From: Gammaproteobacteria bacterium
GTDB taxonomy: Bacteria; Gemmatimonadota; Gemmatimonadetes; Longimicrobiales; Gaopeijiaceae
NCBI GenBank assembly: GCA_028819075.1
Contig: JAPPMM010000028.1
Location: 186,001-250,000 of the forward strand
Length of the DNA: 64,000 nucleotides
Reading direction: 5' to 3'
Shown one piece after another: positions 17,206 to 26,409 of this stretch (positions within the stretch are counted from its first letter, which is position 1; every line of letters begins with the position of its first letter). The translations under genes and the position numbers were made by a program. The notes under the pieces were generated by a model. It saw nothing but the letters and a program-made list of their open reading frames with translations. It did no database searches and was not told the DNA's origin.

Positions 17206-20200
17206 CTAGAACGTCGCCTGGAAGCGAATGCCGTAGCGTCTGGGGCTCGGCGGCTGACCGTAGTCGGAGTTCATGCCGAATGCGTTATAGGGTCCACCGG
17301 CCCGGGCATCGGGAATTCCGTGATAGGGGGTCAGGGGATCAGACATGCAGACGTCCACGGGGCACTTGTTCCAGAGGAACAGGTTGGTCGCCGACAGCCT
17401 GACCACCAGGGAATTCATGCCCGCGAGCGAAGTCACGAAGCTCTCCGGGACGTTGTAGTTGAAGGAGAGGTCGGCGAAGCGCAGGAAATCGGCCCTGAAG
17501 AGGTAGCTGGAGATCATCGAGGGATGCTGGTTGCCGAAGTTCTCCGCGACCCGCTGGCGTTCCGCCACCGAGGTGTTCGGATCGTCCAGGATGGCCTCGA
17601 ATTCGGCCACGCGCGGTGAATTCCGGGTAAAGGCATCCTGAATGACCGACACCTCCGAGAACATGTGATAGTCGTACGCCCCGGTGAAGGTGGCGTTGAC
17701 GCTCAAGCCCCCGGGGAGGTCGAGCGACGTGAGGAAGCTTCCCGTCCAGAGCGGGATGGGGCGCCCCACGTATTCCAGCGAATCGCCGCCCGCGGCATTC
17801 TTGAGCTTGTTGGGCGTGATCTGGTTCAGCCTCGTGAGCTGCTCGATGGGCACCGCTACGGTGTAGGGGTTGCTGGGATCGGGCACCGGAGCGATCCACG
17901 CGCCGGGCGTGAACCCTTCCTTCATCGTGGGATAGTACCGGCCGGCGCTGGTGCCGCCCTGGATGTGAACCCGGTAGGGGGGCACGCCGCCCATGTCGAG
18001 GATCTCGGAGTCGTTCAGCGCCACCTGGAAGGTGGTCGACCATCTCAGGCTGGGACGCCGGACCCAGGTCACGTCCAGCGAAGACTCGAACCCCTGGTTG
18101 CGGATCTTGCCGACGTTGGAAATCACCGGCTGGAGGAATCCGGTCGAGGCCGCGGACGGCACGGGCAGGAGCGCGTCGCTGGTGGTCGCGTTGTAGTACA
18201 CCACGTCCAGCCCCACCCGACCATCGAGGAAGCCGAACTCGGTCCCGAATTCCCACTCCAGGGTGCGCTCGGGCTTCAGGTCCGGGTTTCCGGGGTTGCC
18301 GGTTCTCACGATGGAGAGGTTGTCCACGCCGATGCCGGGCACCCACGTCTGGGTGGCGTCGAACGCGCCGGGCTGCAGCCCCGCCGCCCCCAGCGCCGCC
18401 CGCACCCGGAACTGGTCCCAGCTCTGGAACGGCCAGAAGTCATGCTCCGACACGACCCAGGACGCACCGCCCTTGGGGTACACCTGGAAGGCGAAGTTCT
18501 CACCGAAGGCCGAGTTGCCGTCCACGCGCAGACCGGCGTTCAGGAAGAGACGGTTCCACAGCCCGACTTCCTCCTGGGCGTACACGCCGGCGTTGATGAC
18601 CTCCTGGAAGGTCTCGTTCGGCGGCAGGAGCTGCGATCCGGCCGGCAGGGTCGCGAGCTGGCGCAGCGGAAAGTCCCGAACCCCGAGCGTCCTGAACCAC
18701 TCTTCCTCCCAGAAGCTCTGGCCCCCCACCAGCAGGGTGGAGGTCAGGTTCTCGCTGAAATCGCGGCTCCAGGACGTCTTGAAGTCCAGCGTCGTAGCCG
18801 TGCGCTCGGAGGTGCGCACCAGCCGCTCGCCCTGCTCGTGATAGATGTTGAGGCCCTTGTTGACGTGCTCGATGTACTCCTCGGTCATCCGGTCGCGGCC
18901 CATGATCAGCTCTGAGCGAATGCCGTTGCCCCAGTCGTAGGTCAAGGCCCCGCTGAGCGTCACGCGCTGCTCGTCCTGGTTGGACGTCACGCTGGCGATG
19001 GGGTCGCTGTCCAGCGGCAGGAAGTGCTCGCTCGGAGAGAGCGGGCCGTTGTACCCATGGGGCGGCGGCCACGCGATCTCGTAAGCGTTGACGCCGTAGC
19101 GTCCGCCGTAGGGGAAGCGCGGCGCCGGATTCCTGGGCGTCGCCAGGAAGAAGCCCCAGAGGTATCCGCTCCCCCAGTTGAGCCCGTTCTGCCCGGGCTG
19201 GCGCCGGTCGCTGAAGACCGTGTTCATGTCCACGCGAATGCCGAGCCTCTCGGTGGCCTGCACCGTGAGGTTGGCGCGCAGGTTGGCGTCCATGGTTCCT
19301 TGGAAGTCGCGGTACTCGCGGCCCATCTGCCCGACCTCGTCGCGGAGACGGCCGGAGGCGAAATACTGCACGGTGGAGGTCCCGCCCCGCACGTCCGCGT
19401 TGAAGTCCATGACCGAGCCCCAGCCGCCGAGGTAGTCGAGGACGGGCTTGCCGAGGGTCTGCAACTGCTTGGTGTCGAAGTTGTAGCCCCAGACTCCCTT
19501 CAGGCGGGCTTCCGGAATCCTCGTGCCGTCGAAGCCGGTCCCGAAGGTCCACACCGGATCGCCGGCGCTCCCGCGCTTGGTGATGATCTGGATCACCCCG
19601 CTCGAGGCCTCGGTGCCGTAGAGGGTCGCGGCCGCCGCGCCCTTGATGATCTCGATGCGTTCGATGTCGTTAGGGTTCAGCCGGTCGAGCGAGGTGGCCT
19701 GGCGGGCGCCGCCCACCTTGCTGTAGTTGGAGTCGATGCGAACTCCGTCGACGTAGATGAGCGGGGCGCTCCGCTGGGTGAGGCTGACCGCTCCGCGCAG
19801 GAGGATCTGGCTCGAGGTCCCCACGTTGGGTGCGATCCCGGGCACCATCCCGGCGACACGGCCCGAGAGCGCCTCGGTGATGTTGGATACGGGCGCGGTA
19901 TTGATGGTTTCGGCACCCAGCGTCTCGACGGTCTGGCCCAGCCGCCGCCGTTCGGTGACGACTCCGGTGCCGGTCACGATCACCTCGTCCAGGGCGATCG
20001 CCTCCGACTCCATCTGGACATCGACGTTCACGGTCTGGTCCGCGACCACGGTGATGTCCTGGGTCTCGGTGCCGTAACCGATGTAGCGGATCTCCAGAAC
20101 GTGGTTGCCGGCCGGAATGCCCAGCAGCACGAAACGGCCGTTGGCGTTGGTGACGTTGCCCACGCCCTCGGCGGCGATGCTCACCTGCGCGCCTGCCAGC

Positions 20201-20328
20201 GGCAGCCCGGTGCCCACTTCCTGGACCGAGCCGGTGACGGTACCGGTCTGGGCGGACAGCGGAGCGGCAATCATGGCCATGGCGCAGAGCGCGCCGGTTA
20301 AGGTGAAGACCTTACGAAGGATTTTCAT
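17206..20328 (-). CDS. SusC/RagA-family TonB-linked outer membrane receptor
   Basis: The 1040 residues begin with a signal peptide ending SAQTG (about 26). A carboxypeptidase-regulatory-like domain follows (about 28-110), then the TonB box region (DEVIVTGTG) and a plug (about 125-240) containing SNITEALSGRVAGM and APLIYVDGVRID. The long beta-barrel ends in FQATF, a classic C-terminal aromatic residue. With the SusD-like partner it imports an oligomeric nutrient using TonB energy. The ligand is not readable; no glycoside hydrolase is nearby, and the surrounding hydrolases favour peptides or amides over glycans (inference). Confidence 0.95.
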   Translation of the reverse strand: MKILRKVFTLTGALCAMAMIAAPLSAQTGTVTGSVQEVGTGLPLAGAQVSIAAEGVGNVTNANGRFVLLGIPAGNHVLEIRYIGYGTETQDITVVADQTVNVDVQMESEAIALDEVIVTGTGVVTERRRLGQTVETLGAETINTAPVSNITEALSGRVAGMVPGIAPNVGTSSQILLRGAVSLTQRSAPLIYVDGVRIDSNYSKVGGARQATSLDRLNPNDIERIEIIKGAAAATLYGTEASSGVIQIITKRGSAGDPVWTFGTGFDGTRIPEARLKGVWGYNFDTKQLQTLGKPVLDYLGGWGSVMDFNADVRGGTSTVQYFASGRLRDEVGQMGREYRDFQGTMDANLRANLTVQATERLGIRVDMNTVFSDRRQPGQNGLNWGSGYLWGFFLATPRNPAPRFPYGGRYGVNAYEIAWPPPHGYNGPLSPSEHFLPLDSDPIASVTSNQDEQRVTLSGALTYDWGNGIRSELIMGRDRMTEEYIEHVNKGLNIYHEQGERLVRTSERTATTLDFKTSWSRDFSENLTSTLLVGGQSFWEEEWFRTLGVRDFPLRQLATLPAGSQLLPPNETFQEVINAGVYAQEEVGLWNRLFLNAGLRVDGNSAFGENFAFQVYPKGGASWVVSEHDFWPFQSWDQFRVRAALGAAGLQPGAFDATQTWVPGIGVDNLSIVRTGNPGNPDLKPERTLEWEFGTEFGFLDGRVGLDVVYYNATTSDALLPVPSAASTGFLQPVISNVGKIRNQGFESSLDVTWVRRPSLRWSTTFQVALNDSEILDMGGVPPYRVHIQGGTSAGRYYPTMKEGFTPGAWIAPVPDPSNPYTVAVPIEQLTRLNQITPNKLKNAAGGDSLEYVGRPIPLWTGSFLTSLDLPGGLSVNATFTGAYDYHMFSEVSVIQDAFTRNSPRVAEFEAILDDPNTSVAERQRVAENFGNQHPSMISSYLFRADFLRFADLSFNYNVPESFVTSLAGMNSLVVRLSATNLFLWNKCPVDVCMSDPLTPYHGIPDARAGGPYNAFGMNSDYGQPPSPRRYGIRFQATF

Positions 20329-20433
20329 GCTTCCACCTCCTGCTTGGGGGACGGCACCGATCCTGCTCCCGGGAATCCGCCCTGGATTCGCTGGGTCTGT
20401 GGGGCCTCGGGCGTACAGCCCTCGGCCGCCGAA

Positions 20434-22245
20434 CTAACACATGGCGCAGTTTTGGTTGTTGATGGCGCCCAGGCGCTCGAGCAGAGCGATCGTCGCCGGA
20501 AACGGGCGGACATTGTAGCTCGGACTGTTGGCCATGTCGACGGTCGTCTGGCCGACTCGCGTCACCGCATGCACGTCGGCGCCGCGCTCGATCAGGTAGA
20601 GGATGACTTCGTTGTCACCGCGTGAAGCGGCGTTGTGGAGCGGCGTGCGGGCGTCCAGATCCCGCGCGTTCACGTCGGCGCCCAGCTCTTCGACGAGATA
20701 CCTGACGGCCGGGAGCCATCCGCCCGGCACGTACCGGTGTTCGTTCGCGGCGCGCTGGTCGTAGCCCACGCCCGTCGCAGCGTGGATGGGATACATGGCG
20801 GCGCCTCCCGGGGGAACCGGCGGTATGCCGCTCTCGTCCACGGCAGCCGAGTAGTCCGCAGCCACCGGAGCAATCTCCGCGCCCGCCGGCTTTCGGCTGG
20901 CGATGCCCGGGTCCGCCCCGTAGGCCACCAGCAGCTTCATCGCGGAGACGTCGACGCCGAGCGCGGCGCGGAAGAAGGGCGTGGTTCCCTCCAGGTTCGC
21001 GCTGACGAGACGCTGGTGGGCCCACCACAGGTCTCTGCTGAGCCGCGCGTTCGGATCCGCTCCCGCGAGCAGCAACTCTTCCATCACGTGGAGGTAGTCG
21101 GCCGCCTGGGCCTCGTGGGCGCGCGGCTGGGGATAGAAGGAGGTGCCGGCCCACTGCACGTTGATCACGGCATACAGGGGCGTCGCGCCCGGGTCGCTGG
21201 CGACGTTGGGATCGGCTCCGCGCTCGAGGAGATGGAGCCCCAGGTCGAAGCGCCCGTTCAGCATGGCGATCAGCAGCGGGCTGGTTCCGTCTCCGCTGGT
21301 CTGGTCGATGTCGGCGCCCCCGTCCAGAAGCGCGTCCACGGCCTCCATGTGTCCGGCGCGTGCCGCGTGCAGAAGCGGGGTGAGCCCGCCCCACCTGCCC
21401 ACCAGGGCCGGCTGGCCCGGAGGGGGATTGGTCGATATCGGCGAGATGCCCTGCACCTCGCCGTCAAGGATGAGCACATCGCCCCTGCGCTGCACTTCGC
21501 GCGCGGCTTCGATGGCCACCGCCACCTGGCCGGGCGTCGGGCGTTCGCCCTCGTCGACCGGTCCCCAGGGGTCCGCGCGCGGATCGTTCTCCAGCCAGTC
21601 CGGGCGGAACTGGGCCAGCACCTCATACAGCCTGTGCTGCGCGGCGACATCCACGGTCGCCCGCCGATCGACATCCTCGACCACCGACTCGGACAGCGAA
21701 ACATCCGCTCCCAGCTCGAGAAGGGTGCGGATGGCCTGCGCGCGGTTCCGGGCGGCCGCGAAGACGAGCGGGGTCTGCTTCCACTCCCGTTCGCGGGCGT
21801 CCAGGTCGGCGCCGGCATCGGCCAGCAGCCGTATCGCCTCCGAACTCCCCGACTCGGCGGCCAGATGGAGCGCGGTCACTCCGCTGTTGGTGGTCCTGGC
21901 GTGCACGTCGGCGCCCGCCGCGAGCAGCGCCTCCACCACCCCGGCGCCTCCGGCGCGGCTCGCCAAGTGGAGGGGGGTATAGCGCCCGATCCGGGTTCCC
22001 GCCTCGACGTTGGCTCCCGCGGTGACGAGCAGCCGCGCCATCTCGATGTCGCCCTGGCGCGCGGCCCAGTGGAGCGCCGTCATTCCGTCGCCCTGGGCCT
22101 CGTTGGCATCGGCCCCCTGCTCCAGCAGCGCGCGAACGGCCTCCAGGTCGCCGCGCATGGCCGCATCGGCTACGGGACCCCTCGCGGCCGGACCGGCCAA
22201 CAGCAGGGCGATGATCGCCAAGGGGGCGATGGGGTTCACGAGCAC
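20434..22245 (-). CDS. Exported ankyrin-repeat protein
   Basis: The 603-residue protein has a short N-terminal hydrophobic signal and two clusters of ankyrin repeats. One spans about 25-190 (repeated TALHWAA, TPLHLAS, TALHLAA cores) and the other about 280-590 (TPLLHAA, SPLLIAM, TPLHNAA). A less regular linker lies between them. It probably acts as a periplasmic or secreted protein-binding scaffold. It starts 5 bp after the DUF1552 gene ends, on GTG 22245 or the in-frame GTG at 22239, so all three genes of this locus form one operon. No catalytic motif was seen. Confidence 0.88.
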   Translation of the reverse strand: MLVNPIAPLAIIALLLAGPAARGPVADAAMRGDLEAVRALLEQGADANEAQGDGMTALHWAARQGDIEMARLLVTAGANVEAGTRIGRYTPLHLASRAGGAGVVEALLAAGADVHARTTNSGVTALHLAAESGSSEAIRLLADAGADLDAREREWKQTPLVFAAARNRAQAIRTLLELGADVSLSESVVEDVDRRATVDVAAQHRLYEVLAQFRPDWLENDPRADPWGPVDEGERPTPGQVAVAIEAAREVQRRGDVLILDGEVQGISPISTNPPPGQPALVGRWGGLTPLLHAARAGHMEAVDALLDGGADIDQTSGDGTSPLLIAMLNGRFDLGLHLLERGADPNVASDPGATPLYAVINVQWAGTSFYPQPRAHEAQAADYLHVMEELLLAGADPNARLSRDLWWAHQRLVSANLEGTTPFFRAALGVDVSAMKLLVAYGADPGIASRKPAGAEIAPVAADYSAAVDESGIPPVPPGGAAMYPIHAATGVGYDQRAANEHRYVPGGWLPAVRYLVEELGADVNARDLDARTPLHNAASRGDNEVILYLIERGADVHAVTRVGQTTVDMANSPSYNVRPFPATIALLERLGAINNQNCAMC

Positions 22246-22249
22246 GCCC

Positions 22250-23692
22250 CTATCGGCTCGATGACTGCGCCGCGGCCAGAGCGCCGCCGGGATACCCCAG
22301 CGCGAACTCGCCCGTGCTGTCGCCGAAGCTGTCCATGTCCTCGTGCCCCAGCCGGTGCAGCAGGCTGAGGAAGACGTTGGCCATGGGGGTGCCGTCGGGG
22401 GCCTTCAGGTGGACGTTGCCCTCGAGCAGGCCGTTGCCGTGGCCCAGCAGGATGAGCGGGCAGCGGCGGTGGTTGTGGACGTTGCCGTCGGCCATCGGCG
22501 AACCCCACACGATTACCGACTTCTCCAGCAGGTTCGCGTCTCCGTCCATGCTCGCCTGCAGCTTCTCAAGGAAGTACGGCAGGGGGCTCATGCGGTACTG
22601 CGCGATCTGGTTGAAGTCCAGAATGGCCTCTTCGCTGTTGCCGTGGTGGGAAGCCGGATGGAACGGCGTGGTGGTGCCGCTCTCCGGGTGGATCCGGTTC
22701 GAGGCGTCGCGGCCCATCTTGAAGGACACGACCCGCGTCATGTCGGTCTGGAAGGCCAGCACCTGCAGGTCGAACATCAGCTCCATGTGCTCGGCGAAGG
22801 AGTCGGGCACGCCCGCCGGGGCCTCCGGCAGTTCCCGCTGCTCGCCGCTCGAGTTGAACTCCTCCACCTTCTGAATGCGGCGCTCCACCTCGCGCACGTT
22901 GTCCAGATACCGGTCCAGCCGGTTCCGGTCCTCGGTGCCCACCCGGGCCCGGAGCGTCGCCACCTCGTCCACGATCCAGTCGAGGATGCTCTGGTTGGTG
23001 CGCCTTCGGACCGCGCGCTCCTCGTTGCTTCCGCCGGCGCCGAAAAGAAGATCGAACGCGGCGCGCGGATCGCGGATCATGGGCAGCGGCTCGGTCGGCG
23101 ACGCCCAGCTTATCGCGTCCGTGTACGCGCAGTGGTAGTTGTACCAGCAGCCGCCGCCCTGCCCCAGGTTCTCGATGCAGAGCTGCAGCGACGGGAGCGC
23201 GGTGTCCTGCCCGAACCGGCGCGCCTGCAACTGGTCGAGGGAGACGCCGACGTAGATGTCGGAACCCTGCGTCTGCTTGGGGTGGCACTGGGTCAGGAAG
23301 ACCGCCGTCGACCGGAAGTGGTCGCCGCCGATCTCGTTGGGCTCGTAGGCTTCGGCCATGCGCACGTCGGTGTTGCTGATGATGGTGAGGTAGTCCTGAA
23401 AGCGTTCGAGCGGCTTGAGCACGTTCGCATCCGTCATGCGGAAGTTTCGCCCGATCGTCTCGGGTGCAAACAGATGCTGGCTCGCGCCCCACTCGCTGCA
23501 TCCCGGCACCCCGTGCACCTCCTCGATGCACACCAGGCGGGTGCGGTCCTCGAGCGCGGCCGCAGCGCGTCCCCAGCGGCCGGGTCCGGCCGGCATCATC
23601 GCGTCCAGGAGGGGCAGCGCCACCGTGGCCCCCATCCCGCGAACGAAGGTGCGGCGGGGAATGTGCGCGCCCGTGATGAAGCTGGTCGTCAT
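22250..23692 (-). CDS. DUF1552 exported protein (Tat substrate)
   Basis: The 480 residues start at ATG 23692, which follows a GAGGGAG ribosome site; a GTG/ATG-rich leader upstream is unlikely to be translated. The N-terminus has a Tat-type signal (RRTFVRGMG). The rest matches the DUF1552 family: IEEVHG near the start, a central helical region and a C-terminal GNVHNHRRCPLILLGHGNG segment, related to sulfatase-like or DUF1501 alkaline-phosphatase-fold proteins. Catalysis is unproven. It is encoded directly downstream of the DUF1592 cytochrome-like protein, a pairing frequent in Planctomycetota and Gemmatimonadota. Confidence 0.88.
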   Translation of the reverse strand: MTTSFITGAHIPRRTFVRGMGATVALPLLDAMMPAGPGRWGRAAAALEDRTRLVCIEEVHGVPGCSEWGASQHLFAPETIGRNFRMTDANVLKPLERFQDYLTIISNTDVRMAEAYEPNEIGGDHFRSTAVFLTQCHPKQTQGSDIYVGVSLDQLQARRFGQDTALPSLQLCIENLGQGGGCWYNYHCAYTDAISWASPTEPLPMIRDPRAAFDLLFGAGGSNEERAVRRRTNQSILDWIVDEVATLRARVGTEDRNRLDRYLDNVREVERRIQKVEEFNSSGEQRELPEAPAGVPDSFAEHMELMFDLQVLAFQTDMTRVVSFKMGRDASNRIHPESGTTTPFHPASHHGNSEEAILDFNQIAQYRMSPLPYFLEKLQASMDGDANLLEKSVIVWGSPMADGNVHNHRRCPLILLGHGNGLLEGNVHLKAPDGTPMANVFLSLLHRLGHEDMDSFGDSTGEFALGYPGGALAAAQSSSR

Positions 23693-23758
23693 CGTCGTGC
23701 TCCCTCTATTCATCGTGGCGCCCCGGGGCCGGGGCCCCGCGGCATGTTGTCTCGTCGT

Positions 23759-26239
23759 CTATCCGCCCTCGACCCCGTCCGCGGCCGCAGCCCCGATGTC
23801 CTGCCTGCTGCGGAAGGCATCGCTCTTCACGACGCCGAGGACGAAGGATGAGATTCTGTAGTCGTTGCTCTCCGCCTCGCGCGCGATGGCGCGTATGGTC
23901 GGCCCGTCGTAGTACTCGACGCGACGCCCGAGGGCGTACGCCAGCAGGTTCATGGTGAAGGTGCGCACCAGCGGGATCGGGCGCTCCAGGAGCGCGTCCG
24001 CGAGCTGCACCGAGTTGGTGAGATCGGTGCCGTCGTAGAGCTGGCCCCGGGCGTCGAGAGGGGATCCGCTCTCGCGTATCCGCCATTCCCCGGTGACGCC
24101 GAAGTTCTCCAGCGCCACCCCGATGGGATCCATGAACTGATGGCAGGCGGCGCACACCGGGTTCCGCCGATGGATCTCCAGGCGCTCGCGCGTGGTGAGC
24201 AGCCGGCCCTCCCCTTCGTCCTCGGTCTCTTCCAGAGCGGGCACGTCGGGGGGAGGCGGCGGGGGCGGCGCGTCCAGCAGCACCTCCATCACCCACTTGC
24301 CGCGCAAGACCGGAGAGGTCCGCGTACCCATCGAGGTGGACATCAGCACGCTGCCGTGCCCCAGCAGCCCCTGGCGCAGCATTCCCTCGGGATAGTTCAC
24401 GCGGCGGAAGTTCTCCCCGACCACGCCCCGGATGCCGTAGTGCTCCGCCAGGCGCTGGTTCATGAAGCTGTAGTCGGCACCGTAGAGCTCCAGCAGGCTC
24501 CGGTCCTCGCGGACCAGATGATCGAAGAACAACTCGGTCTCGCGCCGCATGGCGGCCTTGAGCTGCTCGTTGAAGTGGGGGAACCAGAAGGCGTCCGGCT
24601 GCACCCTTTCGAGATCCTGAAGCCTGAGCCACTGCGTGGCGAAACGGGTGGCGAGGCTCTCGGAGCGCGGGTCGGCCAGCAGGCGGCGGACCTGCTGCTC
24701 CAGGACGCCCGGATCCGAGAGCCGCTCACGGCTCGCGAGCGAAACCAGTTCGTCGTCCGGCTGCGTTCCCCAGAGGAAATACGACAGCCTGGAGGCGAGG
24801 GCGAGGTCGGTGATCCGGTAGCTGCCGCCGGCATCGAGCTCGTTCTCCGGGGCTTCCTCGATCCGGAACACGAAGTGCGGGCTTGCCAGGATCGCCTCCA
24901 GGACGGTGCGCACGCCGGTTTCGAATCCTCCCTCGGCGGCCCCCACGTCGTAGAACGACATCAGCCCCGCGAGGTCGGAGTCGGTTAGCGGCCGGCGATA
25001 GGCCTGGCGGGCAAGCCGCGTGGCGATCTCCCGGGCGCAGGACCGTTCGGCCTCGACCGACGTCGGCCGACAGGTGAAGACCCGCTGCCGGCTCGGGGTC
25101 TCGGATACGCCCTGGGGGTCCAGGGGCCCGCGGATGCTCAGGTCTCTCAGGTGGGTGAGGACGACGAACCCCGTCCCGATGCGGAAGCGGACGCCGGCGT
25201 TGGACCAGCCGAAGGGCTCCTGCAGGTCGGCGTAGGGCCCGTCCTGCTTCCTGATGAACGCCGCCGCGACCCGACGCTGGCCCGCGCTGACGAAGATGGG
25301 GTCGGTGAACTGGTTCCAGTTCGGCCCGAAGTCCGCGTCCCGGCGCAACTCTTCCACCGGAACCAGGGCGACCCGCTCCCCGTCGATGGAGATGTCCATT
25401 TCGGCGAAGCGCTCATGGTCCCCTGCCCAGAACGACATCTCGAAGACGTACTCGCCGTCGGCGGGGAAATGGTGATCGATCACGATGCCGCCGCGGGTGC
25501 CGTAGGGCGCGCCCTCCACATGGTCCCACTCGTGCTGGGACTGGTAGGTCGAGACGAGGTAGGTCTTCGAGTCCGAGGTCGCGCCGGGATGGCCCAGCAC
25601 CAGGCGGCTGACGTCGTTGGCGGCGTTCAGGTACGAGTTGAGGAGCGTGGGCGACAGCGGCTGCGAGACCGCCATGTGGTCGAAGTTCCCGAGATAGAGA
25701 TCCGGGGGAAGCCACTGGCTGGCGTCGACGGTGATGCCGAAGAGATCCTGGATGGCCTGCTCGTACTCCGCGCGGTTGAGCCGCTGGAAGCTGCGGTTGC
25801 CCGGGTTGGGATTGGCGGCCGCGTAATCGTCGATCGTCTGCTCGAGCGTCTCGACGAGCGTGAGCAGCGTGTCCCCGCCGGGACGGGGTATTCCGGGCGG
25901 AGGCATCATCCCCGTGCGCAGCTTCGCGATCATGCGCTCGGCCGTCTCCCAGTCCTCCCAGGCGTTGGTCACGTCGAAGCTCTGGACCGTCATGTTGCCG
26001 GTCATCATGGCGTCGTTGTGGCAGACGAAGCAGTACTGACGAACGACGGCGTTGAGCGCTTCGGACGGGGGCGTGCCGGGATGCGCGCCCGGACCCCGTG
26101 AGGCATCCGGAAGGTGGCTCGTCACGAGGGCTTGAGCGGGATCCTCGGGTTCCCCTGCAAACGTCGGCGCGCGCGCCCCCTCATGACCCATGAAGAGGGC
26201 CAGACCCAGGAGTGAAATCCCCGGAAGGAGAACTCTCAC
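23759..26239 (-). CDS. DUF1587/1595/1592/1588/1585 exported cytochrome-like protein
   Basis: The 826 residues start from GTG 26239 (ribosome site GGAGGT five bases upstream). After a signal peptide comes a cytochrome-c-type CxxCH (C70, C73, H74). The DUF1587, 1595, 1592, 1588 and 1585 modules follow in the usual order. A second CxxCH (CAACHQFMDPIG) lies in the DUF1588 region. These planctomycete-type proteins are exported and thought to be haem-containing, but no reaction is assigned. The gene leads a three-gene operon with DUF1552 and ankyrin proteins. Confidence 0.9.
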   Translation of the reverse strand: MRVLLPGISLLGLALFMGHEGARAPTFAGEPEDPAQALVTSHLPDASRGPGAHPGTPPSEALNAVVRQYCFVCHNDAMMTGNMTVQSFDVTNAWEDWETAERMIAKLRTGMMPPPGIPRPGGDTLLTLVETLEQTIDDYAAANPNPGNRSFQRLNRAEYEQAIQDLFGITVDASQWLPPDLYLGNFDHMAVSQPLSPTLLNSYLNAANDVSRLVLGHPGATSDSKTYLVSTYQSQHEWDHVEGAPYGTRGGIVIDHHFPADGEYVFEMSFWAGDHERFAEMDISIDGERVALVPVEELRRDADFGPNWNQFTDPIFVSAGQRRVAAAFIRKQDGPYADLQEPFGWSNAGVRFRIGTGFVVLTHLRDLSIRGPLDPQGVSETPSRQRVFTCRPTSVEAERSCAREIATRLARQAYRRPLTDSDLAGLMSFYDVGAAEGGFETGVRTVLEAILASPHFVFRIEEAPENELDAGGSYRITDLALASRLSYFLWGTQPDDELVSLASRERLSDPGVLEQQVRRLLADPRSESLATRFATQWLRLQDLERVQPDAFWFPHFNEQLKAAMRRETELFFDHLVREDRSLLELYGADYSFMNQRLAEHYGIRGVVGENFRRVNYPEGMLRQGLLGHGSVLMSTSMGTRTSPVLRGKWVMEVLLDAPPPPPPPDVPALEETEDEGEGRLLTTRERLEIHRRNPVCAACHQFMDPIGVALENFGVTGEWRIRESGSPLDARGQLYDGTDLTNSVQLADALLERPIPLVRTFTMNLLAYALGRRVEYYDGPTIRAIAREAESNDYRISSFVLGVVKSDAFRSRQDIGAAAADGVEGG

Positions 26240-26409
26240 AAACACCTCCGCCTGCAGGCCGCTGCGCGGGGACGCACTGGCGCCGCCGGGACACACGGGG
26301 CCCGGACATAGCACCGGTTCAACCTACGCCCCGGGTCTTCGTGCTCGCAAGCGCGGTGAACCGGCCTCAGCAGCAAATCCCGTTCCGCGGCGCCAGCTGC
26401 GCCGGACCC

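Noticed and set aside
20373-20389. Inverted repeat GAATCC/GGATTC upstream of the SusC gene
   Set aside because: A six-base stem is too short to support an operator or terminator call.
22343-23851. Plus-strand frame of about 500 codons opposite the DUF1552 gene
   Set aside because: No recognisable domain and a skewed composition; the minus strand has a Tat signal and DUF1552 motifs.
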